The translations under genes and the position numbers were made by a program. Below the pieces are notes generated by a model that saw only the letters and a program-made list of their open reading frames with translations, did no database searches and was not told the origin of the DNA. DNA of 64,000 nucleotides, taken from Neobacillus sp. Marseille-Q6967 (GTDB taxonomy: Bacteria > Bacillota > Bacilli > Bacillales > Cytobacillaceae). Shown here in pieces: positions 52,501 to 60,381 of the stretch; within the stretch, counting starts at the first letter, position 1, and each line of letters begins with the position of its first letter. The stretch lies in NCBI RefSeq assembly GCF_946151075.1, contig NZ_OX267715.1, positions 682,001 to 746,000 on the forward strand, written 5' to 3'.

Positions 52501-54951
52501 CGGCACGGGAAATGGTCGTTTCAGGCAAGTATTAACGGTGAATGGAAGGAAGTTTGGGCCGCCGAAAACAAACCTCTTGAAAAAAATAAATGGTCGTATA
52601 TTGTGGCCACATTTGATAAGGCGGAGCAAAAAATGAGGCTTTATTTAAATGGTGAATTGGTTGGGGAGACGGCCACACCAAAAGGGACCATCACCCCATC
52701 ATCGAATGACTTATTAATTGGAAAACATAATAGCGCTGCTCTGATTAATGGAGCCTTCACTGCCAATATGTTTAATGGAATGATGGATGAATTAAAAATG
52801 CATAACCAATCTCTGTCAGGAGAAAAAATTAAAGAGAATTATGATTCCTATTTAAATAGTTTTGAGAGTCATAAACTTCCGGTGCCTGATTTGGCACCAG
52901 ACCGGAGCAGGTATGATGGCGACCGATACCGGCCGCAATATCATTTTATTGCCCCGGAGCATTGGATGAACGAGCCTCATGCGCCAATCTACTATAATGG
53001 GAAATATCATCTATTCTATCAAAGTAATCCTCAAGGCCCATATTGGCATCAAATTCATTGGGGACATTCTGTAAGTGAGGATATGGTTCATTGGAAAGAT
53101 GCACCGATCGCACTTGCACCTGATGGGAACTCCGTTGCACCTGATGGTGTTTGGTCAGGCGGATCAACTGTGGATGCGAATGGGAACCCAGTGTTATTGT
53201 TTACAGCAGGCGATGATAAAAAGGTTCCAAATCAAATGACTGGTCTTGCAACTAGTACAGATCCTGAAGACCCGGATTTGAAAGAATGGTCCATGTATGA
53301 GGAACCCGTTACGGTTCAAGCGCCAAACCTGCCGGCAAATGAAGGGGAGGTATGGTATGGCCAATTCCGTGATCCGTATGTTTGGAAAGAAGCTGATACA
53401 TGGTATCAAATCGTTGGTTCAGGTATTAAAAACGTAGGTGGAACAGCACTTCTTTATACCTCTAAAGACCTGAAAAATTGGGAATATAAAAAGCCGCTTT
53501 TGGTTGGCGATTATAAGCAATACCCGAAAACAGGTCAGGTTTGGGAATTACCGGTATTCCTGCCATTAGGAAAGGATGCTAAGGGTGTTGAAAAATATGT
53601 CTTCTTTATCAATCCTTGGTTTGATGGGTACAGTCCGCACAATGTCAAATATGTTTGGTATTGGATTGGGACATGGGATAAGGAGAAATTGGAATTTGTT
53701 CCTGACCACACGGACCCAAAACAGTTTGATTATGGTGAACACTTTACAGGACCAAGCGGTATGGTTGATGGAAAAGGACGTTCCATTCTCTTTAGTATTG
53801 CCCAGGACCGCCGGACCGAGCAGCAGCATTACGATGCTGGCTGGGCACACAATGCAGGGCTGCCGCTTGAACTTTCTTTAAATTCAGAAGGTGGGTTAGG
53901 AATTAAACCAATATCTGAATTAAACTCCTTGCGGAAGAAGGAACTTGTTTCGATTAAGAATAAGAAAACAGATAAAGCCAATGAATTATTAAAAAATGTT
54001 AAGGGTGATCTGTTGGAAATTCAACTTGAGATTAATCCAACCTCTGCAAAAAAAGTTGGTCTGAAGCTTAGAAAGTCAGCTAATGGAAAAGAAGAAACCC
54101 TCCTATTCTTTGATGTTGATAAACAATCACTAAACATCGATAGAAACAAATCCAGTCTTGATCCGGATATCCAAAAAGGTATTCAGGGCGGAGAGCTTAC
54201 GATTGGTAAAGAAAATCTCAAGCTTCATATATATCTGGACCGGTCGATGATTGAAGCGTACGCGAATGGTGAGAAAAGCATCACATCACGTGTATATCCA
54301 ACACTGTCCGATGCACTCGGTCTACAATTATGGAGTAGTGGCGGAAATGCGAAAGTGGTATCGATGAAGGTATGGGAAATGGGTTCCGCATACGGGGAAA
54401 CAATTCCGGCCCATTGGCCAGAATCGGATGAACAGGGTGTTCCTGTCCCAGAAAGCGCAGAATTAGCTAACCATGATTTCCAAACCGGCGATTTAACAGG
54501 ATGGACTGTCGTGGAAGGGAATGCTTTTAGTAATGAACACGTTACAAGGGCAACCGATTGGGGATGGGGTGGTCCTTTTAATCAAGCCTCTGACCGAATG
54601 GACTCTGAACGTTACCATTTATGGGGGTTCAATGGAGAAAAAGGCGGGGATTCCCTGACAGGAGTGTTAAAATCGGAGAACTTTGTGTTAGGCGGGAACG
54701 GAAAAATCGATTTCCTTATCGGTGGGGGAGCAAATATCGACAGGCTTTATATTGCATTGGTAAGAGCTTCAGACAACAAAGAGTTGATCAAGGAAACCGG
54801 TGGCAACTGGGAAGCCTATCGAAGAGTTTACTGGAATGCTTCTGACTATATTGGTGAAGAATTATATATTAAGGTTGTAGACTATGAAACTGGCGGTTTT
54901 GGTCATATTAACATTGATGATGTAAATGTACCTGTGGCCATAAAAAGATAA
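49588..54951 (+). CDS. Giant secreted fructan hydrolase with two GH32 modules
   Basis: A 1787-residue extracellular enzyme. TTG 49588 follows TGGAGGGG. A signal peptide (cleavage near residue 31) leads to GH32 module 1 (about 46-520) with intact WMNDPNG (Asp62), FRDPKV (Asp186) and WECPDLF (Glu237). Two copies of a 150-residue beta-rich module follow (about 542-690 and 702-855), each opening NPDFE-GxLxGWT and closing GHINVDDFHV. A LamG/concanavalin-like domain covers about 861-1090. GH32 module 2 (about 1112-1600) carries FRDPYVW (Asp1262) and WELPVF (Glu1320), but WMNEPHAP where WMNDPNG is expected, so Glu1129 replaces the nucleophile Asp. A third 150-residue copy ends the protein (about 1625-1781). 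There is no sortase motif or SLH domain, so the protein is free or held by its binding modules. It should digest levan or inulin for the adjacent importer. Confidence 0.88.
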   Translation: MKQRLKNQGISVVVIFSLIVSMFIPTVSSNAETGETSISSSVGEEPFRSKFHFSPEKNWMNDPNGMVYYDGEYHLFYQHNSTEPKWGPMYWGHAVSKDLVNWEHLPIALYPDETGFIWSGSVVIDWNNTTGFGNDSKPPMVAVFTQEKGGHQVQSLAYSNDKGRTWTKYEGNPVIPMPEGIDVFRDPKVFWHEETNKWIMAISAGDRVYFYNSPDLKNWTKVSEFGNNDGSHSGTWECPDLFALPVDGDPNKKKWVLAVSISEGAPAGGSGMQYFIGDFDGKTFTNANDPSEVLWADYGADFYAAVTWSDVPDGRRLWLGWMNNWKYGQDIPTSSFRGTMSIPRELALSTVDGDGIRLIQKPVRELESLRVNPQVFENKVLTPGDNLLSNVTGDSFEIIAEFDLNSATATEFGFNIRKGESGQTKIGYDIGNKKLLVDRSNAGESSFNDQFAAKHEAPLTAMNDTVKLHLIVDRASVEVFGNDGQAVITDQFFPDPNHRSLELYTTGGEVSLKSLMVYDLNHASFVSNIDKMAVDGASLPNQIENPDFENGSLSGWTEAGSSFDQPVSNAATFWGGPFQHQGTYHVWGFAGASNDANSDFRTGEMKSTVFKLGGNGKIDFLVGGGQDITKLYVALVRASDGKELFKATGSNTEAYRRVSWDASEYMGEALYIKVVDYHSGGFGHINVDDFHVFNNDTVMTDDIQNPDFETGDLTGWTIVEGDAFSHQDVTADKDWGWGGPFNHHNQYHLWGAKDGGDGQTGILKSSTFTLAGNGEVNFLIGGGNDIDNLYVALVRASDDKELIKATNTNWNESETYTRVKWEAAHYLGEKVYIKVVDHAKEGWGHINVDDFHVKNAGIITSWPLDEGSGTKTKDIVRGMEDPISYVFTNALYKPSTDPLWRDGIRNKALLFDGYSTWITRPSDQVVKPTDALTIEAWVAPRSYEWGDLGQLSAIVNQHNKAASEGYILGMGRHGKWSFQASINGEWKEVWAAENKPLEKNKWSYIVATFDKAEQKMRLYLNGELVGETATPKGTITPSSNDLLIGKHNSAALINGAFTANMFNGMMDELKMHNQSLSGEKIKENYDSYLNSFESHKLPVPDLAPDRSRYDGDRYRPQYHFIAPEHWMNEPHAPIYYNGKYHLFYQSNPQGPYWHQIHWGHSVSEDMVHWKDAPIALAPDGNSVAPDGVWSGGSTVDANGNPVLLFTAGDDKKVPNQMTGLATSTDPEDPDLKEWSMYEEPVTVQAPNLPANEGEVWYGQFRDPYVWKEADTWYQIVGSGIKNVGGTALLYTSKDLKNWEYKKPLLVGDYKQYPKTGQVWELPVFLPLGKDAKGVEKYVFFINPWFDGYSPHNVKYVWYWIGTWDKEKLEFVPDHTDPKQFDYGEHFTGPSGMVDGKGRSILFSIAQDRRTEQQHYDAGWAHNAGLPLELSLNSEGGLGIKPISELNSLRKKELVSIKNKKTDKANELLKNVKGDLLEIQLEINPTSAKKVGLKLRKSANGKEETLLFFDVDKQSLNIDRNKSSLDPDIQKGIQGGELTIGKENLKLHIYLDRSMIEAYANGEKSITSRVYPTLSDALGLQLWSSGGNAKVVSMKVWEMGSAYGETIPAHWPESDEQGVPVPESAELANHDFQTGDLTGWTVVEGNAFSNEHVTRATDWGWGGPFNQASDRMDSERYHLWGFNGEKGGDSLTGVLKSENFVLGGNGKIDFLIGGGANIDRLYIALVRASDNKELIKETGGNWEAYRRVYWNASDYIGEELYIKVVDYETGGFGHINIDDVNVPVAIKR
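51211..52150 (+). repeat. Two coding copies of a 150-residue carbohydrate-binding-like module
   Basis: Within the large GH32 gene, 51211-51660 and 51691-52150 encode related modules; a third copy lies at 54460-54930. Shared blocks are WGGPF near the start, GGNGKIDFLxGGG, YVALVRASDxKEL, and YIKVVD-x-GGFGHINVDDFHV (in pieces). Only the third is downstream of the second catalytic module. Confidence 0.75.
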
Positions 54952-55324
54952 AATCTTACCTTGATAGATAAGATCAAATCACCTAGAATCATCTATAAAA
55001 ATCAAAATCGCAGGATTGTTACTGGTTAGCAGGCAAGACCTAAAATGAGTGAAGGACAGAATATACCTTTGTGTATATGTTCTTACCATTTTAGGTCTTT
55101 TTAATTTTTCGTTCACTTTGAAATAATTTCAGCTCGAGCAGATGGGGTTAAAACCATTGATCAACTCTTAAACGCACCTTTGAGCTTTTGTTTAAGAAAC
55201 TGGTTGACAGAGAAATTCTAAATATTAAAATTACTATTATTTATGTAATATCTGTTAATATAAAAATTAATATCAATCTATTAAATAGAGAATAAATGGT
55301 GAATTTGAAAGGGGATACACGGTT
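54952..55324. other. Intergenic region before fbp
   Basis: It contains the terminator at 55035-55103 and an AT-rich stretch that probably holds the fbp promoter. No gene is supported. A binding site for CcpN, known to repress gluconeogenic genes in Bacillus, is not obvious. Confidence 0.4.
55035..55103 (+). terminator. Terminator of the fructan operon
   Basis: AAGACCTAAAATG (55035-55047) pairs with CATTTTAGGTCTT (55087-55099), followed by TTTAATTTTT. The interior GAATATAC/GTATATGTTC extends the hairpin. Confidence 0.75.
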
Positions 55325-57256
55325 TTGAACTCAAAATATCTAGATTTACTTGTCCAAAAATATGATTGTGAAGAAAAAGTGGTAACTGAAATTATTAATC
55401 TGGAAGCCATTCTTAATCTACCAAAGGGGACGGAACATTTTGTCAGTGATTTACATGGCGAGTATCAAGCCTTTCAACATGTGTTAAGAAATGGTTCTGG
55501 GAATGTAAAAAAGAGAATCAGAGACTTGTTTCAAGATGTTTTATTTGAAAAAGAAATAAATGAGTTTGCGACATTAGTTTATTATCCAGAAGAAAAATTA
55601 AAATTAGTGAAAAGTCATTTTAGCAATGAACAAGAATTAAACCAATGGTATGTCGTAATCATCGAGCGGATGATTAGGCTTATTTCTCATGCTTCCTCCA
55701 AATATACACGTTCGAAATTACGAAAAGCATTGCCGAGTCAGTTTGTGTTTATTATAGAAGAGTTGCTATACAAAACGAACCAATCTGAAAATAAGGAGCA
55801 ATATTATAAAGAAATTGTCGAGCAGATTATCTCCTTAGGTCAGGCTGAAAAACTCATAACAGGGCTCGCGTATACTACTCAGAGATTGGTAGTCGATCAT
55901 CTTCATGTAGTTGGGGATATTTATGATCGTGGACCCGAACCTGATAAAATCATGGATACTCTCATCAATTATCATTCCGTTGATATTCAGTGGGGAAACC
56001 ATGATGTACTTTGGTTAGGTGCTTTTGCTGGTTCAATGGTTTGTCTCGCTAATATCATTCGTATCTGCGCAAGATACGACAATCTGGATATTATTGAAGA
56101 TGTATATGGAATCAATCTTAGACCCCTGCTGAATCTTGCGGAGAAATACTATGAGGACAATCCGGCTTTCAGACCTAAGGTACATTCAGATAAGAAACAA
56201 TCTGATCATGAAAAATTACAAATAACGAAAATTCATCAAGCCATTGCGATGATTCAGTTCAAACTTGAAATGCCTATTATCAAGAGACGCCCGTATTTTA
56301 ATATGTCAGAAAGGCTTTTGCTTGAGAAAATTGATTATGACAAGAACGAAATAACGATTTATGGGAAAACCTACCCTCTAGAAAATATTTGCTTTGCAAC
56401 GGTAAATCCAGAGCAGCCTGATCAATTATTAGAAGAAGAAAAGCAGGTTATGGAAAGATTATTATTTTCAGTCCAGCATTCAGAAAAGCTGGCCAGACAT
56501 ATGAATTTCCTTATGAAGAAAGGGAGTCTTTATTTAAAATATAACGGGAACCTATTAATACATGGTTGTATTCCTTTAGATGAAGAAGGGAATATGGAAA
56601 AAATGGTTATCGAAAACAATACCTATTCAGGTCGTGAATTACTTGATGTTTTTGAACGGTATTTACGGCATGCTTTTGCACACCCTGAAGTCACAGATGA
56701 TCTTGCGACAGATATGGTCTGGTATTTATGGACAGGACAATATTCATCACTCTTTGGAAAAAGAGAAATGACCACTTTTGAGAGGTACTTTATAAAGGAC
56801 AAGGCAACCCATAAAGAGAGAAAGAACCCATACTACTATTTACGTGAAAATGAAGAAATTTGCCGCAAAATCCTTACAGAATTTGATCTGAATCCTGACC
56901 AGGGTCATATTATAAATGGCCATACACCAGTTAAAGAAATTGAGGGAGAAAATCCAATTAAAGCAAATGGTAAGATGATCGTGATCGATGGAGGTTTCTC
57001 CAAAGCTTATCAATCCACAACAGGTATAGCAGGATATACGTTACTATATAATTCCTTCGGTATGCAACTGGTCGCCCATAAGCATTTTAATTCAAAAGAA
57101 GATGTTTTACTTAACGGGACAGACGTTTTATCAATAAAAAGAGTGGTAGATGAAGAATTAAAGAGAAAAAAGGTTAGAGAAACGAATGTTGGAGAGAAAT
57201 TATTACAGGAAATCTCTATTTTAAATAGTCTGAGAGAATACCGCTATATGAATTAA
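55325..57256 (+). CDS. fbp: Fructose-1,6-bisphosphatase class 3
   Basis: A 643-residue manganese-dependent phosphatase that converts fructose-1,6-bisphosphate to fructose-6-phosphate in gluconeogenesis. Its calcineurin-like core has [23 protein letters not shown] and [12 protein letters not shown] as metal-binding motifs, then [57 protein letters not shown] (in pieces) and [12 protein letters not shown]. It aligns with B. subtilis Fbp from its SKYLDLL region on, so the usual N-terminal extension of about 30 residues is absent. TTG 55325 is the start with AAAGGGG upstream. The location right after the fructan operon suits a role in routing fructose carbon, although the two are separated by a terminator. 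Confidence 0.92.
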   Translation: MNSKYLDLLVQKYDCEEKVVTEIINLEAILNLPKGTEHFVSDLHGEYQAFQHVLRNGSGNVKKRIRDLFQDVLFEKEINEFATLVYYPEEKLKLVKSHFSNEQELNQWYVVIIERMIRLISHASSKYTRSKLRKALPSQFVFIIEELLYKTNQSENKEQYYKEIVEQIISLGQAEKLITGLAYTTQRLVVDHLHVVGDIYDRGPEPDKIMDTLINYHSVDIQWGNHDVLWLGAFAGSMVCLANIIRICARYDNLDIIEDVYGINLRPLLNLAEKYYEDNPAFRPKVHSDKKQSDHEKLQITKIHQAIAMIQFKLEMPIIKRRPYFNMSERLLLEKIDYDKNEITIYGKTYPLENICFATVNPEQPDQLLEEEKQVMERLLFSVQHSEKLARHMNFLMKKGSLYLKYNGNLLIHGCIPLDEEGNMEKMVIENNTYSGRELLDVFERYLRHAFAHPEVTDDLATDMVWYLWTGQYSSLFGKREMTTFERYFIKDKATHKERKNPYYYLRENEEICRKILTEFDLNPDQGHIINGHTPVKEIEGENPIKANGKMIVIDGGFSKAYQSTTGIAGYTLLYNSFGMQLVAHKHFNSKEDVLLNGTDVLSIKRVVDEELKRKKVRETNVGEKLLQEISILNSLREYRYMN

Positions 57257-57280
57257 TACCAATTAGGAAGAGCTTTAAAA

Positions 57281-57347
57281 AAGGAGAGGGGACTTTTCTC
57301 ATTGGAGTCAACTCTCCTTATTTAGGTTGTTCCATGAACTAGAAAAA
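57281..57347 (+). repeat. 67-bp hairpin repeat, copy A (also fbp terminator)
   Basis: Begins 24 bp after the fbp stop. AAGGAGAG-GG-GACT pairs with AGTC-AA-CTCTCCTT; then ATTTAGGTTGT and a tail ending GAAAAA. About 60 of 67 bases are identical to copy B at 58102-58168. Confidence 0.75.
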
Positions 57348-57442
57348 CCCTTTGCAGGAAGAATAGCAGAGTTCAATAAAACGACATAAAAAAGATCATT
57401 TCATCATATTAATCATCAATGAGAGTTTAAAGAGGTGAAAAC

Positions 57443-57631
57443 ATGTTACGCAATGTTGGCAGAAGATTCATCTGGTTTCTGATCGGAAGTACAATCTTTG
57501 CTACCTTTATCGGATATGTAATGTTTAAGGCTGGCCTCATATCATTTCCGGATATTCCCAAGCCCCAAAAAACTCTGAATATAAAAGATTGTAATCGAAA
57601 TAGAAGAGTTGGTAGAATTCGAGTTACTTAG
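57443..57631 (+). CDS. Small single-pass membrane protein, 62 aa
   Basis: ATG 57443 has AGAGGTG at an ideal distance. The product has one strong hydrophobic segment (FIWFLIGSTIFATFIGYVMF), a short Pro-rich stretch (ISFPDIPKPQKT) and a basic tail (NRNRRVGRIRV). I do not recognise a family. It stands alone between the hairpin repeat and a terminator at 57689-57722. Such small basic membrane proteins are frequent in Bacillus spore or stress regulons, but nothing here proves that role. Confidence 0.5.
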   Translation: MLRNVGRRFIWFLIGSTIFATFIGYVMFKAGLISFPDIPKPQKTLNIKDCNRNRRVGRIRVT

Positions 57632-57688
57632 AGATTTCAAGCATCACCGTGAACTTTTAGTTGTTCTAATCTTGACATTAAAAATCGC

Positions 57689-57722
57689 GAAGGCACTGTC
57701 ATGATGATAGTGACTTCTTTAT
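57689..57722 (+). terminator. Terminator after the 62-residue gene
   Basis: GAAGGCACTGTC and GATAGTGACTTC form an imperfect stem, followed by TTTATTTA. Confidence 0.6.
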
Positions 57723-57843
57723 TTAATTCTAATCCCCACTTTACATATAGGAATTGTATGTTTATAATAAAATTAATCTAATAAACGAATTAAAAGTTGT
57801 TGTATTTAAGGAAAGTTTTTGTAAAAAAAAAGGAGTGTTCCTC

Positions 57844-58026
57844 ATGAGAAATAATGATGAAAAAAAGCGACAAAAACTTATCAATAAATTAATTTTCTTA
57901 AACGTATACAACAAAGAAGATCAACAGCTTTATAAATTGCCAATATCGAAATTAGAATATGAGTATAGAAGATTTAAATTACAAAACCATCCGCATGGTG
58001 AGTTTGGGTCTATTCAGTGGGTATAA
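57844..58026 (+). CDS. FbpA-like small basic protein (Fur-regulated type)
   Basis: A 60-residue basic protein from ATG 57844, behind AAAAAAGGAG. The order RNNDEKKRQKLINKLIFLNVY, NKEDQQLYKLPISKLEYEYRR resembles the small FbpA family (Fur-regulated basic protein), which helps the FsrA RNA limit iron use in B. subtilis. The resemblance is from memory and the sequence is short, so the name is tentative. I see no clear Fur box upstream. A terminator follows at 58049-58087. Confidence 0.5.
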   Translation: MRNNDEKKRQKLINKLIFLNVYNKEDQQLYKLPISKLEYEYRRFKLQNHPHGEFGSIQWV

Positions 58027-58048
58027 AATAAATATGGTTACGTTCCAT

Positions 58049-58087
58049 AAGACTGTATGGTGTTTCCACACCTGCGGTCTTTTTTTG
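58049..58087 (+). terminator. Terminator after the FbpA-like gene
   Basis: AAGAC...GGTGT-TTCC-ACACC...GGTCTT form a two-part stem, then a run of seven T. Confidence 0.75.
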
Positions 58088-58101
58088 GGAAAGGAAATTA
58101 T

Positions 58102-58168
58102 AAGGAGAGGGGACTATTCTCTTAGTAGTCAACTCTCCTTATTTAGGTTGTGCCATGACCTGGAAAAA
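58102..58168 (+). repeat. 67-bp hairpin repeat, copy B
   Basis: Second copy of the element at 57281-57347, with seven substitutions. The stem arms and the following ATTTAGGTTGT are unchanged. It lies after an independent terminator, so a terminator role is not needed here. Confidence 0.75.
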
Positions 58169-58235
58169 GTTTATAAAATAACAGGAATTGTAAAATCATT
58201 GCGATACTATGATGGTAAATATGCCTCTAAATTTA

Positions 58236-58970
58236 TTATTTTTCTCTGACAATCAAGGCTGAAATCCAGCCCTCGATCCCGTTTGCGGTTTGAACTTTTA
58301 GCCACTTAATACCTTGGGAATCTACTTGTTCTTCATTCAAAAAGTGGATGATTTCTCCATTTGTTATCGTGTATAGACGGGGCGCGGTAAGTGCGGGAGC
58401 TTCTCGAATATTTCCGCCTTCTTCATAATTCTTATTTAAAATTAATTCTTTTTGATCAGGGGAAGCCCCGGATGCTTGTATGTGCACATGTTCCTGGTTT
58501 AACCATACATCAGCATTCTTCCATGTTTGTGAATACCACTCATTTGGATTGTTCATGATGGCACCAGTAAGCAAAATCACTAAAGCTGTGGCAGAATAGA
58601 AGGTCCATCTTTTAATCGTTGTCTTATTCCTTTTCCGTTTCATGAAAAGCTGAATCATTTTGTTGAAAAAACCTTCGAACAAGGCAAACATTCCTTCAAT
58701 GATATCAACCCAAACAGGTATGCCAGCTTTTCCTGCTTCTCTCCGGTTTCTTTGCATCGTGAAAAGAAGTGCCATGATTGGGTAAGAAAGGAGATAAAGC
58801 ATTTTTTGCAACAAACGGCACAGCAAGTTCAAGAAGGGAGGAACAATGTACAACAAAATCAGCCTTGCGAGCTGCAGGAGCGCAAAGAGAGCCAAAAAAA
58901 TACGCATCCATTCCGGCAGGACAGAAATAAGTGACCAAATCCAAAACAGCTGGTTTAAAATGGATTCCAC
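58236..58970 (-). CDS. Membrane protein with C-terminal SH3b domain
   Basis: A 244-residue protein. The N-terminal half has several membrane segments (IFLALFALLQLARLILLYIVPPFLNLL, MLYLLSYPIMALLF, FYSATALVILLTGAIM) separated by basic cytoplasmic stretches (KRKRNKTTIKR). The C-terminal part, GGNIREAPALTAPRLYTITNGEIIHFL with DSQGIKWLKVQTANGIEGWIS, is a bacterial SH3 domain expected outside the cell, where such domains bind peptidoglycan. It starts 5 bp after the gene at 58976-59896, so both are one operon. The function is unknown; a cell-envelope complex with its partner is likely. Confidence 0.72.
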   Translation of the reverse strand: MESILNQLFWIWSLISVLPEWMRIFLALFALLQLARLILLYIVPPFLNLLCRLLQKMLYLLSYPIMALLFTMQRNRREAGKAGIPVWVDIIEGMFALFEGFFNKMIQLFMKRKRNKTTIKRWTFYSATALVILLTGAIMNNPNEWYSQTWKNADVWLNQEHVHIQASGASPDQKELILNKNYEEGGNIREAPALTAPRLYTITNGEIIHFLNEEQVDSQGIKWLKVQTANGIEGWISALIVREK

Positions 58971-58975
58971 AACCG

Positions 58976-59896
58976 CTAATCTCCTTTATTTAAATAGGAT
59001 GAGAGTTCTCTCCTTGGACCAGAAATCTGTTTTTTTCTATTCATGTTTTCCAGTTTGACGGGGAGATAAGGGAATAGCTTTTTTAGCTTGGCCAATCTTT
59101 GTTCTGCCTCAAACTGGTCAATCGAGTGATCGTTGATCAAGTTAAAAAGTTGTTTGTTTACCTCATATTTGAAGGCTTGATTTTGGCTAAACTCCGATTC
59201 CACTAACCGCTTTGCCATTTCATTCTTTTCTCCAAGCTTCCCTGCTGTGATAAAATCACCTGCTTGAAGGGCTTCTTTAATCGAGGCCGAAATCCGGCGG
59301 GCTTCCTCCAAGTCCAGAGCCTCTTGATAGGCAGATAGTTCGGCGTTCCGGTCTAAATCGGCGATCGCCTCATCATGACGCTGGTCCCGAATACCTTGCC
59401 GGATCAAAACACGAACATTTCGAACCACAATACCAGCCTCTCTTAACACCTTCACTAATCGCGAGGTTTGAAAAAATTCTTCAATATGCCGGGCAAAACT
59501 CAGATCCTCTTCAATAGGATAAAATCTTGCTTCCGACTCCACCCAGAAGGACAGATTATTGTTAAAAATGTTGCCAATTTCTCCTGCATTTTGTTGAACT
59601 AAACGTTCGGGATGTTCAACGGCAATATCGATAAATAGATTGATAGAAAACCTTCTTCCTCTTGTAGCCGACGGGACTTCCTCCTTGAAGGTGATGGTTT
59701 GCTGCTTCATATTTACTGTATAAACCTTTTTATATTTACCAATCCGCAATTCACTACGTGACAGACGCTCTCCATTTTTAACTGCATGGTATCCGTTGTG
59801 ATTATTAACGTAAACAAAGGCATAGGTCATAGACGACGCCGGCGGCTTTTCCAAAAAACTAAATTTCACTTCTTTAACCTCTTCAATAAAATGCAT
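58976..59896 (-). CDS. Soluble protein with SPFH-like region and helical C terminus
   Basis: A 306-residue cytoplasmic protein. The N-terminal 160 residues (MTYAFVYVNNHNGYHAVKNGERL, YTVNMKQQTITFKEEVPSATRGR, SINLFIDIAVEHPERLVQQN) have the order of a stomatin/prohibitin/flotillin (SPFH) domain, but there is no membrane anchor before it. The rest is helical and charged (EAIADLDRNAELSAYQEALDLEEARRI). GGAGG is present before ATG 59896 (as CCTCC on the plus strand). It is followed 5 bp later by a membrane protein that could supply the anchor. SPFH membership is inference from pattern only. Confidence 0.6.
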   Translation of the reverse strand: MHFIEEVKEVKFSFLEKPPASSMTYAFVYVNNHNGYHAVKNGERLSRSELRIGKYKKVYTVNMKQQTITFKEEVPSATRGRRFSINLFIDIAVEHPERLVQQNAGEIGNIFNNNLSFWVESEARFYPIEEDLSFARHIEEFFQTSRLVKVLREAGIVVRNVRVLIRQGIRDQRHDEAIADLDRNAELSAYQEALDLEEARRISASIKEALQAGDFITAGKLGEKNEMAKRLVESEFSQNQAFKYEVNKQLFNLINDHSIDQFEAEQRLAKLKKLFPYLPVKLENMNRKKQISGPRRELSSYLNKGD

Positions 59897-60381
59897 TAGG
59901 TTATTCCCTCCAGGTTAACTATTTTCATTGAGAGATCACTTACCCTTGTCTACATTCTATGCAGACAATCGGAAGAAAAGCCCCAAAATCTATTCATAAA
60001 TTGATGATTCAATATCATTGAGTCGAAGAAGCCCCCGTATTTATCCGTGGGGATGAATTCGGTCTACAATAAAGGAAGGGGTACGTTCTGCCACTTACGT
60101 TTCCTCCTCTCTATAAAGAACGTCTGTTCTCGAGATTAATCGTGTCATATATAATACGGCGTTGGGCGAACTGTTAAAAAGAGAGACACAAATGAAACGG
60201 ACCAAACGGAATAAAAAGATAATGCAACAACTTGCTGCCGTCGTTTTTTAATTGAGTGCCGTCCTTGTGATTTCTAAAATTTGTTGTCTACCGGAATGTT
60301 GTCCTGCATGATAAAATGAATAAACTATATGACTAATTTGTTTTCTTCTAAGATAATAATTTTACAATAATAATAGGTGTG
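59897..60381. other. Intergenic region with a broken signal-peptide-like ORF
   Basis: At 60192 an ATG with GAGAG upstream opens MKRTKRNKKIMQQLAAVVF, then a TAA (60249). In the same frame hydrophobic sequence resumes (LSAVLVISK). It looks like the start of a decayed exported protein. A short CCCC-GGGG hairpin lies near 60031-60050. Nothing else is visible. Confidence 0.35.

Noticed and set aside
57959..58249. 96-codon plus-strand frame after the FbpA-like gene
   Set aside because: It overlaps the FbpA-like gene, a terminator and the hairpin repeat, and has no ribosome binding site.
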